A stretch of DNA of 64,000 nucleotides from Acidobacteriota bacterium. GTDB taxonomy: Bacteria; Acidobacteriota; Terriglobia; Acidiferrales; UBA7541. Under the pieces are notes generated by a model. The model ran no database searches. It was given only the letters and a program-made list of their open reading frames with translations, and was not told the origin of the DNA. Shown here in pieces: positions 51,041 to 60,216 of this stretch; positions within the stretch are counted from its first letter, which is position 1, and every line of letters starts with the position of its first letter. A program made the translations under genes and the position numbers. The stretch covers positions 434,001 through 498,000 of the forward strand of contig JABCYZ010000002.1 in NCBI GenBank assembly GCA_013289955.1, in the 5' to 3' direction.

Positions 51041-51421
51041 TCACCAAAGGACCTTGAGACCTTTGTACAGGCTGAATTTCTCATCGCAAGTCATCACCGG
51101 GATCTCTTCCGACAAAGCTTGGGCGATGATTTGACGGTCGAAGGGATCCGCGTGCAGGACCGGCAGATCGAAAAGAGAGAATGCATGGTTCGCAGTGTAC
51201 GGCAGTACGCGAAGGTCCAGGTCCTCAAGTGCGCGGCGCGTGTCCGCTGCAGAAAATTTTAACTTGCCGCGGGCTGCTTTGATGGCGATTTCGGAAAGAG
51301 AAATCGCGCTCAATTCAAGGATGTTTTCTGTATTCTGCAAAATGGCGGTCGCACGCTTGGTGAACCGTTCTGGTGACTCAACAGCGAAAATCAACGCGAC
51401 CGTGTCCAGGAGCAACCGCAC
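51041..51421 (-). CDS. PIN-domain toxin (VapC type)
   Basis: A 126-residue putative ribonuclease toxin. PIN acidic residues: Asp in LLLDTVALIFAVES, Glu in LSEIAIKAARGKL, Asp-x4-Asp in LHADPFDRQIIAQAL, and TCDEKFSLYKG. It starts 1 base after the antitoxin stop. Toxicity in this family comes from cutting tRNA or rRNA, and the target cannot be predicted. The N-terminus has no signal. It belongs to a cluster of several such pairs. Confidence 0.88.
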   Translation of the reverse strand: MRLLLDTVALIFAVESPERFTKRATAILQNTENILELSAISLSEIAIKAARGKLKFSAADTRRALEDLDLRVLPYTANHAFSLFDLPVLHADPFDRQIIAQALSEEIPVMTCDEKFSLYKGLKVLW

Positions 51422-51667
51422 CTAGTCTCGCCCCTCTACAAAGGCGTCGGCTTCGTCGTCCGACATGGGTTTCCACCAGTCGATATCGAGAATCTGAATT
51501 TTGCCTTTCAATGTCCCGAGCTTCCGCTTTTTGCGACTAGGCACTTTTGTTCGGATGATATCCACGGCAGGCACACCCCGGCGGCAGATGGTCACCGTTT
51601 CGCCATCCTCGACAGCCTTGATTAGCTCGGGAAGTTTGTTCTTGGCATCCGCCACGCTAACTTTCAT
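51422..51667 (-). CDS. Phd/YefM-family antitoxin
   Basis: An 81-residue antitoxin starting MKVSVADAKNKLPELIKAVE, the Phd signature, followed by ETVTICRRGVPAVDII and a basic linker, then an acidic C-terminus (MSDDEADAFVEG) that should wrap the toxin. It is directly upstream of the PIN toxin with no gap. It probably represses its own promoter just upstream of 51667. Confidence 0.88.
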   Translation of the reverse strand: MKVSVADAKNKLPELIKAVEDGETVTICRRGVPAVDIIRTKVPSRKKRKLGTLKGKIQILDIDWWKPMSDDEADAFVEGRD

Positions 51668-52062
51668 ACTCTCGATGATAGCTATCTAATATAGCTATGT
51701 CAATCGTACGCTAACTCTCCGCCACCCTGTTAACCGAGAAAAATCGAAAATCTTCCAACAGAATACGCATCGATCCTTCGTAGGGCGGGTTTCGAAGCTG
51801 ATACGGTCCTCCGAGCGTTACTGCACGGAAGATCGCGTGTTGATGACGTTGGACCTGCTGGCGTTCAAAGAATGATGCGAGCATTGTTGCCTGCGGATTC
51901 CTCCTTGCGCTTTTCGCTGTGTTCGGATAGTGAATAATAAAGGACGTTACCATTCCTCAGAGGCTATCGGCTGCCATGGTTGGTTCAACAGGCATGTTGG
52001 CCAAAAAAGCATCTGTCTGAACCATTCCGTCGGACGGGTAGGGTCGTATCGAGAGGTGAGCT
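51668..52062. other. intergenic region
   Basis: 395 bases between two divergent genes. A weak minus-strand ORF of 80 codons (51711-51953) has no recognised domain or ribosome site and is not called. The region must hold the toxin-antitoxin promoter. Confidence 0.4.
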
Positions 52063-52596
52063 GTGCGAGCGGAAGATATCGTCGGCATCAGCTTTTTTGC
52101 ATTGTTGATTTGTGCCATTGTGGTCACTCTTTGCGGGTCAAGAACCATCCTTGCGCCAAGGCAGCAGGCGGCTTGGCGAGGTTGGGGACTAAGCCTGATC
52201 AGTGTTGCTCTCGTTGGGTTTGGGTTGGTGAACTTTCAGCTCATCCACAGCTCGCCACGCCCCGTAGTCGAAGGGAATTTATGGGACATCCGGCAGGAGT
52301 TTAAAAACGGTTCTACTCGATTCATGATTACGGACGCGACTGGCCAAGCCGTTATGATCTTGTGCAGTCACAGAGGGCCGGGTTTTGTACAGGGAGAACG
52401 GGCGCGGGTGCGGTACGTCGCGTACAACAACAAGCTGGTGGAACTGGATATGCTGAGCGGGCCGTACGGGGCGTGGCATCTGCGGGAGTCGTCGGGCGAA
52501 GTGGGTTACTGGGCTTGGGTCGTGATCGGACTGATTTTTGGACTGCTTGCGTGTCGCCAATTGGCGAAGACCCGGCCGGGACAGACGCCTGCGTAA
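52063..52596 (+). CDS. membrane protein of unknown function
   Basis: A 177-residue protein with three hydrophobic segments: residues 7-25 (VGISFFALLICAIVVTLC), 42-60 (LSLISVALVGFGLVNFQLI) and 148-167 (YWAWVVIGLIFGLLACRQ). A beta-rich periplasmic or cytoplasmic domain of about 80 residues lies between (TRFMITDATGQAVMILCSHR). I do not recognise the family. The start is GTG at 52063 with GAGAGG upstream. It sits inside the toxin-antitoxin cluster on the opposite strand. Confidence 0.6.
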   Translation: MRAEDIVGISFFALLICAIVVTLCGSRTILAPRQQAAWRGWGLSLISVALVGFGLVNFQLIHSSPRPVVEGNLWDIRQEFKNGSTRFMITDATGQAVMILCSHRGPGFVQGERARVRYVAYNNKLVELDMLSGPYGAWHLRESSGEVGYWAWVVIGLIFGLLACRQLAKTRPGQTPA

Positions 52597-52656
52597 TAAA
52601 CCTGCATTGCTGATTCAGATAGGGACGGAATTCTTGCCTATCACAGCTCAGGCGGA

Positions 52657-53049
52657 TCAAAAGAGCTCGATGGGTGCCACATGGCCCGAACTAGAAGCGA
52701 GTCGAGCATCCCTGGTAACCAGCGCAGCTCCGAGCTTCTCGGCAAGCACGATGTAGGCGGCATCATAGGCTGAAAAATTGTGACGAAGTTGCCAAATTCT
52801 GGGCAGAAGCACGAGATGAGGATACCGAGTCAGACGGAGATCGAGCAGATCGCGGACCGCCTCGTCCGCACGAGTTGCAGAGACCACTCCCTGGAATGCC
52901 AGACGCCTCAATACCTGCGTGACCTCAAGATCTAGGAGCTGAGGCGCATGCAGGGTTTCGTTACGCGAATAAATGCGCCTCTCGATGCTCTGTCCCGCAA
53001 ATGTCTGAAGAAGCCAGTCCACGGCAGCAGAAGCATCCAGGACGATCAC
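52657..53049 (-). CDS. PIN-domain toxin (VapC type)
   Basis: A 130-residue PIN toxin: first Asp in MIVLDASAAVDWLLQTF, Glu in LDLEVTQVLRRLAF, and the last acidic site in FSAYDAAYIVLAEKLGAALV then TRDARLA. The start ATG overlaps the antitoxin stop by four bases. It probably cleaves a specific tRNA or rRNA when freed. Family assignment is firm. Confidence 0.9.
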   Translation of the reverse strand: MIVLDASAAVDWLLQTFAGQSIERRIYSRNETLHAPQLLDLEVTQVLRRLAFQGVVSATRADEAVRDLLDLRLTRYPHLVLLPRIWQLRHNFSAYDAAYIVLAEKLGAALVTRDARLASSSGHVAPIELF

Positions 53050-53276
53050 CGCGTCTCGCGCTCCTCTCGCACCAGATTAGCGGTATCGATCTGCTCTGAA
53101 ACCGGATTCCGTGTGTGCAGTCGCTCCCGCAATTCTGCGAGCGTTGGCCTTTCCGCGATTTCCTTGATCTCCGCTAACAGATAGTCCGAGAGTGACATGC
53201 CAGCCATTGCAGCGCGAGCTTTCAGGCCACGGTGCAGGGCATCGGGTACGTTACGAAGCTGAATCATCTTTGACAT
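53046..53276 (-). CDS. FitA/VapB-like ribbon-helix-helix antitoxin
   Basis: A 76-residue antitoxin. The ribbon-helix-helix part is MIQLRNVPDALHRGLKARAA then MAGMSLSDYLLAEIKEIA, matching FitA-type RHH proteins. The C-terminal 25 residues (VSEQIDTANLVREERETR) are the toxin-binding arm. It overlaps the toxin by four bases. A Met three codons in is a possible alternate start. Confidence 0.88.
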   Translation of the reverse strand: MSKMIQLRNVPDALHRGLKARAAMAGMSLSDYLLAEIKEIAERPTLAELRERLHTRNPVSEQIDTANLVREERETR

Positions 53277-53392
53277 GCTACCAGCATACTTTCATGTCAC
53301 AAACATGTCAATGCCATGCTCAGAAATCAAGAGCAGAAAATCGCCAAAACAGAGCCGGGGTAGTGAATGGGTCGACCTAGCACCAACTCCTG

Positions 53393-53785
53393 TCACCAGA
53401 TCGTACGAACTACTTTGGAGCGAATGATCTCACGGTCAGCAGTAATTAGAGCTAGCCCTTCGACCAGTGCCGTGGCTCCAATAATCCGATCCGCTGGATC
53501 CTTGGGGTAGGCTGTCGGAAGCCCCAGGATGCGCGCACACGTACGGCCACTAGTCGGTAGGACGATGAACCGAGCCTCAACCTCCTGCAGGAAGGATTCG
53601 AGACTGATATCGAGGCGGACGCGGCCCTTACTGAAGAGTGTGGCCAATTCCAAAAGGGTGATATCTGATATTGCCAAACCGTCTCCATTCTTGCGTGCTT
53701 CGTCGATCGCGGCCCTTGCCCTTTTTGACAGCTGATTTTGGTCAAAAGCCAGCCATACAACGACATGGGTGTCGACCAGAATCAC
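53393..53785 (-). CDS. PIN-domain toxin (VapC type)
   Basis: A 130-residue PIN toxin starting at GTG 53785, whose GTGA overlaps the antitoxin stop. An earlier GTG at 53800 would add five residues. Acidic residues: Asp in ILVDTHVVVWLAFDQ, Glu in LLELATLFSKGR, Asp in KDPADRIIGATALVEGL and ITADREI. It is the third intact PIN toxin in about 3 kb. The target is unknown. Confidence 0.88.
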   Translation of the reverse strand: MILVDTHVVVWLAFDQNQLSKRARAAIDEARKNGDGLAISDITLLELATLFSKGRVRLDISLESFLQEVEARFIVLPTSGRTCARILGLPTAYPKDPADRIIGATALVEGLALITADREIIRSKVVRTIW

Positions 53786-54015
53786 TTGAGTTCGCCCCAC
53801 TCTTCAGGGGAAATGACGGGAGAAACGACATCGCCGATGATGGCCCCCCTGCCACCTAGGAAATTGTAGATTTCGTCTGTGCCCGTGCTGATCGGAACAA
53901 GCTTCGCCACCGGCTTGCCATGCTTCGTGATCACAACGGTCTCGTGCTTGGCCTGGACTTCGTCCATGACCGCAAGGCAATTTGTCTTGAAGACACCCGC
54001 AGCCATCTTCTTCAT
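53782..54015 (-). CDS. Phd/YefM-family antitoxin
   Basis: A 77-residue antitoxin with AAGVFKTNCLAVMDEVQAKH and ETVVITKHGKPVAKLVPI, the Phd/YefM fold. The C-terminus is a short acidic arm (SPEEWGELK). The ATG at 54015 follows GGAG by seven bases. Translation is coupled to the toxin by the overlapping stop/start. Confidence 0.87.
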   Translation of the reverse strand: MKKMAAGVFKTNCLAVMDEVQAKHETVVITKHGKPVAKLVPISTGTDEIYNFLGGRGAIIGDVVSPVISPEEWGELK

Positions 54016-54210
54016 CCCGAAACTCCATTAAAACCAAAGTCATTATTCCATGGTCAGTTTTGAGCCGAAGCGGTAAAACGATGACCTCTCTAACGAAGAT
54101 CTCTTCAGAAAGCTCCCTTAAGCCAGCCCCCTAATGCCTAAGCTCGCCCGCCCAATAGGCCTTCGGTGGAACGCTGAAGTGATCCGGATAAGCTACACTC
54201 AGGGAGAAAA

Positions 54211-54882
54211 GTGACCGAACCCATGCAAGATGCGGCTAAGAATCTAGTCCTCGTTCTCGTTGCGCTCTTTCCCATCGTGGACCCGCTCGGGGGCAGCCCC
54301 TTCTTTCTGGCTCTGACTGGGGAATACACACCGGAAACACGAAAAGCATTGTCATGGCGCATCGCCATGAACTGTTTCTTCCTTCTGATTGGTTCGTATT
54401 TTATCGGCACCTACGTGCTTGCCTTTTTCGGGATTTCCCTTCCGGTGGTGCAGGTCGGCGGCGGCCTGATCGTTATCGCTACAGGATGGACGCTGCTGAA
54501 GCAGCGAGACGACGAAAAACACGACGTGCATAGAACCGTTCAGCCGCAGGACACATTCGGTCAGGCATTTTATCCCTTGACGATGCCACTGACGGTAGGT
54601 CCTGGATCAATCTCCGTGGCAATCACGCTGGGCGCGAACGCAGCTCACCGTCACGCGTACCATCCTTTGACTATTTTGGCGGCGCTCGTCGGATTGACCT
54701 TGATCGCGATCAGCGTTTGGCTCTGCTATGCATTTGCCGACCGGCTGGCGCGAATCCTCGGAGCAACGGGCATGACGGTGATCACACAATTGTCGTCATT
54801 TTTCCTGGTCTGTATCGGCGTGCAGATAACCTGGAATGGAATCAAAGCCCTGCTGGAGTCAATTACCCTGCATTTTGGCTGA
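54211..54882 (+). CDS. MarC-family membrane protein
   Basis: A 223-residue inner-membrane protein with six helices of the MarC/UPF0056 family. The conserved opening is LVLVLVALFPIVDPLGGSPF. Other segments are LPVVQVGGGLIVIATGWTLL, FYPLTMPLTVGPGSISVAIT and the C-terminal ITQLSSFFLVCIGVQITWNG. MarC's role is unproven despite the old link to multiple antibiotic resistance. The start GTG at 54211 has GGGAG four to five bases before it. The stop overlaps a weak ACCAAG/CTTGGT hairpin (54882-54896). Confidence 0.9.
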   Translation: MTEPMQDAAKNLVLVLVALFPIVDPLGGSPFFLALTGEYTPETRKALSWRIAMNCFFLLIGSYFIGTYVLAFFGISLPVVQVGGGLIVIATGWTLLKQRDDEKHDVHRTVQPQDTFGQAFYPLTMPLTVGPGSISVAITLGANAAHRHAYHPLTILAALVGLTLIAISVWLCYAFADRLARILGATGMTVITQLSSFFLVCIGVQITWNGIKALLESITLHFG

Positions 54883-54929
54883 CCAAGCGTCTTGGTTCGT
54901 TGAGATATGCGTGCGGCACAGGCCGTTAC

Positions 54930-56651
54930 TCACTGTTTTGACCTGTAGGCTTCGGCGAGCAGTTTAGCCAGGGCTTTGTCATGCCCGTAGATGTCTTCGA
55001 AAAAGAAAACTTGGCCGTCATCGTTGGCTATCGCTGTGCCATAAAGGATCAACACGGGAATCTCGTGGGCCAGATTTACCTGTTGCTGCTTCTGTGCTTG
55101 AAAAGCATCATCCACCCGCTCCCGTGTCCACCCTGGATTATTTCGGAGCACCCACGCAGCCAGCGCTCGCGGATCCTCAACTCGAATGCAGCCGTGGCTG
55201 AAATCGCGCCGGCTCTCACCGAAGGCCGTTTGGGAAGGGGTCGAATGCAAGTAGATGTTGTCGGAATTGGGAAAGGCAAACTTGATCAGGCCGAGCGCGT
55301 TCTTGGTTCCGGGCTTCTGCCGGACCATGAGCTTGCCCGCGCGCAATTGTCCGAGCACTTCTGCGTTCACGCCGCCGCCCGTGACCACTTCTCCGGAGTA
55401 GGTGGTCACTTCAAAGTCGTTTTTTTGTAAGTATTCCGGGTCCTTGGCAATTTTCGGAACGATCTCGGTGCGCGCAATGCTGGGAGGCACATTCCAATAG
55501 GGCCAAAAGATTAGGTATTTCATCTCTTTTTCGAGCACTGGCGTCTCGGTCCGCAGAGCGCGTCCTACGACCACAGGCATGACTAGCTCCGGGTGTAACG
55601 ACGAGTCGTATGCGCGCAAAACGAATTCTGGGATATTCACGATAATCGGAGGCTGCGCAAAGCGGTGCGGCATCCAGCGGAACCGTTCCAGCATCAGCCG
55701 CAACTGTTCCACCCGGTCGCTCATCGGCCGGTTCAGCGCCCCGATGGTCTCGGGTCCGAGCCTCCCCGAGGCGCTCAATCCATGGCGGTGCTGAAAATGT
55801 TTCACGCCTTCCGCCACCGCTGCCGAATAATCCAGCGAATTTTCCTGCACCGACACTGAGGGAGGCAGGTCGCCCAGGAATTGCAGCCTGTGCACCAGCT
55901 TCGTGGTGTCCTCGTACTGCTGGCCCGCCGTGACCGGCTTCTTCGTCTGCGATAGAGAAACAGGAACTTCTTCCTTCTCCATCTGCATATATTTCTGCAG
56001 CACCACGAGCGTGCGTTGATAACGAGGATAGGAAGACTCGATCGGCGCCAGGGCATCCTTCACGCTCTTTGCTCCCACTACGTTTTTCCAGAGGTACGCT
56101 CCAGGATCATGTGTGTGGGTATCCGGATCGAAATCTTTGTGGAGAGCCTTGGGATCAACCCTTCCCAGATGCAGGTCAAGCCCATAACGGATCGCGGAAA
56201 CGGTGAGGGCCACATCAAATTTTATCAGTGCAGATTCGGACGGAATGGATGGGCTCTCTAGTGTCTTCAGGCGGTCCGGCCACCGCTCGGCATCGTAGTC
56301 TTTCTTCTCGAGCCCTTTTAAGTCGGCATCTTCCAAGATCGCGATCAATTCGACGGCCTGCATCGTCGGCTTGCCAGCTTGGCTCCATGCCAGCTTGTTG
56401 GCGGCCTGAGTGTAGAATTTCCGCACGGCGTCGGCGCGATCGGAGAAATTTGGCCACTGGAGATCTGCTAGCCGCCCACCTTCGATGAGGGCGCCGAGTT
56501 CCTGTTCGCCCGCAGGAGTCAAGGAATCCCGCGTACCAGATACCTGAGCTTCGTCGGTTCCTCCCCGTGGCGCGTCAGAGGATACCGTCCTGCAAGAGCA
56601 TGCGAAAAATCCCAAGCCCACCAACAGAAGCAAGGTTAGCCGCTGTTTCAT
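54930..56651 (-). CDS. L,D-transpeptidase (YcbB-like) lipoprotein
   Basis: A 573-residue cell-wall enzyme. The N-terminal signal ends in a lipobox (LGFFACSC), so it is probably a lipoprotein. A peptidoglycan-binding motif is near the middle (GVKHFQHRHGLSASGRLGPE). The YkuD catalytic domain holds the active-site segment IYLHSTPSQTAFGESRRDFS followed by HGCIRVEDP, with catalytic Cys in SHGCIR. It makes 3-3 cross-links in peptidoglycan or attaches lipoprotein. The ATG at 56651 is preferred over TTG at 56675, though the GGAGG upstream is rather far. Confidence 0.9.
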   Translation of the reverse strand: MKQRLTLLLLVGLGFFACSCRTVSSDAPRGGTDEAQVSGTRDSLTPAGEQELGALIEGGRLADLQWPNFSDRADAVRKFYTQAANKLAWSQAGKPTMQAVELIAILEDADLKGLEKKDYDAERWPDRLKTLESPSIPSESALIKFDVALTVSAIRYGLDLHLGRVDPKALHKDFDPDTHTHDPGAYLWKNVVGAKSVKDALAPIESSYPRYQRTLVVLQKYMQMEKEEVPVSLSQTKKPVTAGQQYEDTTKLVHRLQFLGDLPPSVSVQENSLDYSAAVAEGVKHFQHRHGLSASGRLGPETIGALNRPMSDRVEQLRLMLERFRWMPHRFAQPPIIVNIPEFVLRAYDSSLHPELVMPVVVGRALRTETPVLEKEMKYLIFWPYWNVPPSIARTEIVPKIAKDPEYLQKNDFEVTTYSGEVVTGGGVNAEVLGQLRAGKLMVRQKPGTKNALGLIKFAFPNSDNIYLHSTPSQTAFGESRRDFSHGCIRVEDPRALAAWVLRNNPGWTRERVDDAFQAQKQQQVNLAHEIPVLILYGTAIANDDGQVFFFEDIYGHDKALAKLLAEAYRSKQ

Positions 56652-56973
56652 AAGTGGTTTTATTCCTCCGAACAAAGATTGATGCCCGGCCGCGGGAAAA
56701 GATGCGCAATTGTCTGTAACCGGTCATATTTCGAAAAGGCGGGCATTTTGGAGCAGGGACTTGATGACAAAAGGCGCTCCGAACGTGCCTTCCAATTTCT
56801 AAAGGCAAATTCAGATCGGGATGTCTTGATTCGCGAGGGTCGCCTGCTCAAATGGATTACTTGGTGCGTAATCCGTCTGGAAACGGCGAAACTGCATGCC
56901 CTGGCTGCCCCACCGTCATGGGTGGGTGAGTGCATTGGCCGGACGCTCTCTTTGGTTCGACTCTCCCCTTGAT
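56652..56973. other. intergenic region before padR
   Basis: 322 bases between the divergent L,D-transpeptidase and PadR genes. It presumably holds both promoters. The only structure seen is the inverted repeat at its 3' end, listed separately. Confidence 0.4.
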
Positions 56974-57007
56974 ATTCGACCTGAACGGGGCTATCTTCAG
57001 GTCGAAT
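56974..57007. promoter_or_regulatory. perfect 12-bp inverted repeat over the padR start
   Basis: ATTCGACCTGAA at 56974-56985 and its exact complement TTCAGGTCGAAT at 56996-57007 have a 10-base spacer. The right arm includes the first two bases of the padR ATG and its CAGG ribosome site. It could be an operator bound by PadR or a hairpin that hides the ribosome site in mRNA. Confidence 0.7.
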
Positions 57008-57365
57008 GACGACTGGAGAGCTGGACAGCCAACTCGAACTGCTGCAGGGCACTCTGGACCTGCTGATTTTGCAGACGCTCGCCTTTGGGCCCGCGCACGG
57101 GCATGCGATCGCCCGCATCATCCAGCAGCGCTCCGACGAGGTGCTGCAGGTGGGGCACGGATCGCTCTACCCGGCGCTGCAGAGGCTGTTGCGTCGCGGA
57201 CTCATCGTTGCCGAGGACGGCCTTTCCGAGAACAATCGCAAGGCGCGGTTTTACCGGCTCACGGCGAAGGGCCGCAAGCGGCTCTCGGCGGAGACCTCGA
57301 AATGGGAGCGCTTCTCGAGTGCCATTGCGCGGTTGCTGTCTCCACTGCCGGACCAGAATTCATAG
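57006..57365 (+). CDS. PadR-family transcriptional regulator
   Basis: A 119-residue winged-helix regulator. The PadR N-terminus is [20 protein letters not shown], followed by [20 protein letters not shown], then [20 protein letters not shown] and [19 protein letters not shown]. It lies 31 bases upstream of a MacB/ADOP permease gene, the normal acidobacterial pair. It is likely to repress the pair in response to a phenolic or drug-like ligand, or through a membrane signal. The start is embedded in an inverted repeat. Confidence 0.92.
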   Translation: MTTGELDSQLELLQGTLDLLILQTLAFGPAHGHAIARIIQQRSDEVLQVGHGSLYPALQRLLRRGLIVAEDGLSENNRKARFYRLTAKGRKRLSAETSKWERFSSAIARLLSPLPDQNS

Positions 57366-57396
57366 GCTCCGAAATACGTAAAGCGAGGATGGTGCG

Positions 57397-60030
57397 ATGG
57401 AAGCCTGGCAAGCGCGCAGGAAGCGTTTAGAGGACGAGATGCAGGCGCACATCGACCTCGAAACGCAGGAGAATATCGAGGCGGGCATGGCGCCGCTCGA
57501 AGCCCGGCAGGCAGCGATGAAGAAGTTCGGCAGCGTCTCCCTGGCCAGCGACCAGTCGCGTGAAGCGTGGGGATGGCTGTGGCCCGAGCGGCTGTGGCAA
57601 GATGCGCGCTTCGCGCTGCGCACCTTCGGGAAGAATGCCGGATTCACCGCGGTAGCGCTCCTCTCGCTGATGCTCGGCATCGGGGCGAGCATCGCGTTGT
57701 TCAGCGTGGTTTACGGCGTGCTGATTGCGCCTTACCCCTACGCCAGGCCGAATCAGATCTGGGCGCCGGCGGTGCTGGGCCCCAAAGACGCAGTGCGTGG
57801 CTGGCACTGGTACTCACAGCGGGAGATGGCGGAAGTCGAGAAGCTGCCGGCGTTTGCCGAGGTGATGGCCACCAGCGTGAGGCCGGTCCTGCTGACGAGC
57901 GATATCAATCCGGAGAACTTCTACGGCGTCTTCCTTACTGGTGGAGCTTTCAACTTCCTCGAAGTGAAGCCGCTCATCGGGCGGACCATCCAGCCCTACG
58001 ATATCGGGCCGGGTGGGGAACCGGCGCCAGTGGTGGTGCTGAGTTACGGATTCTGGCAGCGCTTCTTCAATGGCGATCTCCACGTGATCAACCGTAGCAT
58101 CACGCTTGATGACGTGCCGCGGACCATCGTCGGCGTGATGCCGCCGCGCTTCGGCTGGTGGACCAACGAGGCCTTCTGGCTGCCGCTGCCTATGGATCCG
58201 AAGGACCCCAGCGGCCTCGCGGTCATCGTGCGCCTCGCGCCCGGCGTGACGCAACACACCGCCGAACAGCAGCTGAATCAGCTCAACATCCAGTTCGCTG
58301 CGGAGCGCCCGCAGGACTATCCGAAGGGCCAGCTGCGCACGATCTTGCTGAATTACATGGATATCACCGTGGCCAGCGGCGACATGAGCGCGAGCCTGCA
58401 TCTGCTGCTGGCCGCAGTCGGCCTCCTGCTGCTCATTGCCTGCGTGAACGTGGCCAACCTGCAACTGGCGCGGACCACAGGACGCGCCCGCGAGATTGCG
58501 ATGCGGATTGCCATCGGCGCAGGCCGCGGCCGGTTGGTGCGGCAGCTGCTCACTGAAAGCGTGCTGCTGTCGGTTGTGGGCGGCGCGCTCGGCGTGTTGT
58601 TCGCGATCGGCGCTACGCAGCTGATCGTCGCGCTGATTCCGCCGGACTATGTACCGAACGAAGCGCGTATCACCGTCAACGGCTACGTGCTGCTCTTCTC
58701 GCTGGTCGTGTCCATGCTCACCGGCATCCTGTTCGGCCTCGCGCCGGCGCTGCGCTCGTCGCGGCCGGACCTGGTGGGCACGCTCAAAGACGGCGGCGGC
58801 GCGATCGGCAGCCTGCGGGGACACGCCGTGCGCAGCTGGTTGGTGGTGGCGGAGATTTCGCTCTCCGTGATCCTGCTGGCCGGAGCAAGCCTGGCGGTGC
58901 GCGGCTTTGTCCAGATGCTGCACGTCGATCCTGGCTTCCAGCCGGAGCGCGTCCTCCACATCGACTTCACTCTGGCGCCCAAACGCTACCCTACCTGGCA
59001 GCAGCGCAACGCGCTCGACCGCACACTGCTGGAAAGCGTGATGAACCTGCCAGGCGTCCAAGCCGCCAGCCTCGGCAACGCGGGCCTGCCCTATATAGGA
59101 TGGCGCTCCTCCTTTTCCATCCCCGGCCAGCCGCCCATGGACGGCCGCCAAGTGGCCATCGCCCTTATCAGCCGCCAGTATCCTCAGACCCTCGGCATTC
59201 CCCTCAAGCGCGGACGCGAGTTCACCGAGATGGAAATCGAGAGCGCCATGCGCGTCGCGCTCATCAACGAGAGCGCTGCGCGCCTTTGGCCGGCGGGTCA
59301 GGATCCAGTAGGCCGGACCATGCAGATCGACGATCTGGCGCAAGCGCCCGACAATCCGCAGGTGCTCGCGGCTCCGGGAGTCGCCGCCGGCGTCACCGTG
59401 GTGGGCGTCATCGGCGATACCCGGAATGCAGGCATCGTCGAGCCTCCGGCTCCGGCCGTGTACCTGCCCTACACCTTGTACGCCCCGCCCGGACGGGAGC
59501 TGGCCGTGCGCACTGCGGGCCATCCCCTGGCAATCGTCAACGCCGTGCGTCTCAAAGCGCGCGATCTCGACAAAGACTTGGCTGTCGGCAAACCGAACAC
59601 CCTCGAGGAATCGCTGGGCCAAGAGACGCAGCAGCCTCGCTTCAATATGGCGTTGTTCAGCAGCTTTGCCGCCCTCGGGATGGCGCTGGCAGCCATCGGT
59701 ATCTACAGCGTGATTTCGTATAACGTCTCGCAGCGCGTCCAGGAGATTGGCGTGCGCATGGCCCTGGGTGCGAAGCGCGGAGATATTCTGAAGCTGATCC
59801 TGCTCATGGTCGCCCGGGTCGTGTTCTTGGGGCTCGCGGTCGGGCTGCTCGGAAGCATCCTGATCGAACGTCTGGTGCGTTTCCAGATGTTCACGAAGAC
59901 CTCGTTCGGTGTGATTCCGCTGGCAACGATCGTGGTCGTCCTCGCCGGGGTCTCTTTGCTGGCTGCATGGCTGCCAACGGCGCGGGCCGGGAATCTGGAC
60001 CCGATTACCGCACTGCGGCACGAGGCATGA
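57397..60030 (+). CDS. MacB-like FtsX-type ABC permease of the ADOP family
   Basis: An 877-residue permease without an ATPase domain. The N-terminal prefix (RRKRLEDEMQAHIDLETQEN, GMAPLEARQAAMKKFG) is typical of acidobacterial duplicated orphan permeases. Two FtsX/MacB units follow: helix and periplasmic core (FALRTFGKNAGFTAVALLSL; ALRSSRPDLVGTLKDGGGAI), then the second copy ending AAWLPTARAGNLDPITALRH. No ATPase gene is adjacent. It is thought to export or relay by mechanotransmission; the substrate is unknown. It follows padR closely. Confidence 0.92.
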   Translation: MEAWQARRKRLEDEMQAHIDLETQENIEAGMAPLEARQAAMKKFGSVSLASDQSREAWGWLWPERLWQDARFALRTFGKNAGFTAVALLSLMLGIGASIALFSVVYGVLIAPYPYARPNQIWAPAVLGPKDAVRGWHWYSQREMAEVEKLPAFAEVMATSVRPVLLTSDINPENFYGVFLTGGAFNFLEVKPLIGRTIQPYDIGPGGEPAPVVVLSYGFWQRFFNGDLHVINRSITLDDVPRTIVGVMPPRFGWWTNEAFWLPLPMDPKDPSGLAVIVRLAPGVTQHTAEQQLNQLNIQFAAERPQDYPKGQLRTILLNYMDITVASGDMSASLHLLLAAVGLLLLIACVNVANLQLARTTGRAREIAMRIAIGAGRGRLVRQLLTESVLLSVVGGALGVLFAIGATQLIVALIPPDYVPNEARITVNGYVLLFSLVVSMLTGILFGLAPALRSSRPDLVGTLKDGGGAIGSLRGHAVRSWLVVAEISLSVILLAGASLAVRGFVQMLHVDPGFQPERVLHIDFTLAPKRYPTWQQRNALDRTLLESVMNLPGVQAASLGNAGLPYIGWRSSFSIPGQPPMDGRQVAIALISRQYPQTLGIPLKRGREFTEMEIESAMRVALINESAARLWPAGQDPVGRTMQIDDLAQAPDNPQVLAAPGVAAGVTVVGVIGDTRNAGIVEPPAPAVYLPYTLYAPPGRELAVRTAGHPLAIVNAVRLKARDLDKDLAVGKPNTLEESLGQETQQPRFNMALFSSFAALGMALAAIGIYSVISYNVSQRVQEIGVRMALGAKRGDILKLILLMVARVVFLGLAVGLLGSILIERLVRFQMFTKTSFGVIPLATIVVVLAGVSLLAAWLPTARAGNLDPITALRHEA

Positions 60031-60216
60031 ATTTTCCGTTTCTGGTTATTGTGTCAGGGTTGCCGGTGATTCGCTCAGAATCGCCGGACATAAGCTAATT
60101 TGACTGTAGGAATCGCCGAGCAGTCACATCGCATTCGATTCGCGGTCCAGCTCCGGACGCCACAATGTGCAAAAACGACAAAGATCGGGGGAACGCCGAG
60201 AGTCAAGAGGCTTGGT

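Noticed and set aside
51711..51953. 80-codon minus-strand ORF
   Set aside because: No domain, no ribosome site, and composition unlike neighbouring genes; it may be chance.
57814..60021. 735-codon minus-strand ORF antisense to the ADOP permease
   Set aside because: A shadow of a GC-rich coding gene. The protein is His/Arg/Asp-rich with no domain, while the plus-strand frame is a clear permease.
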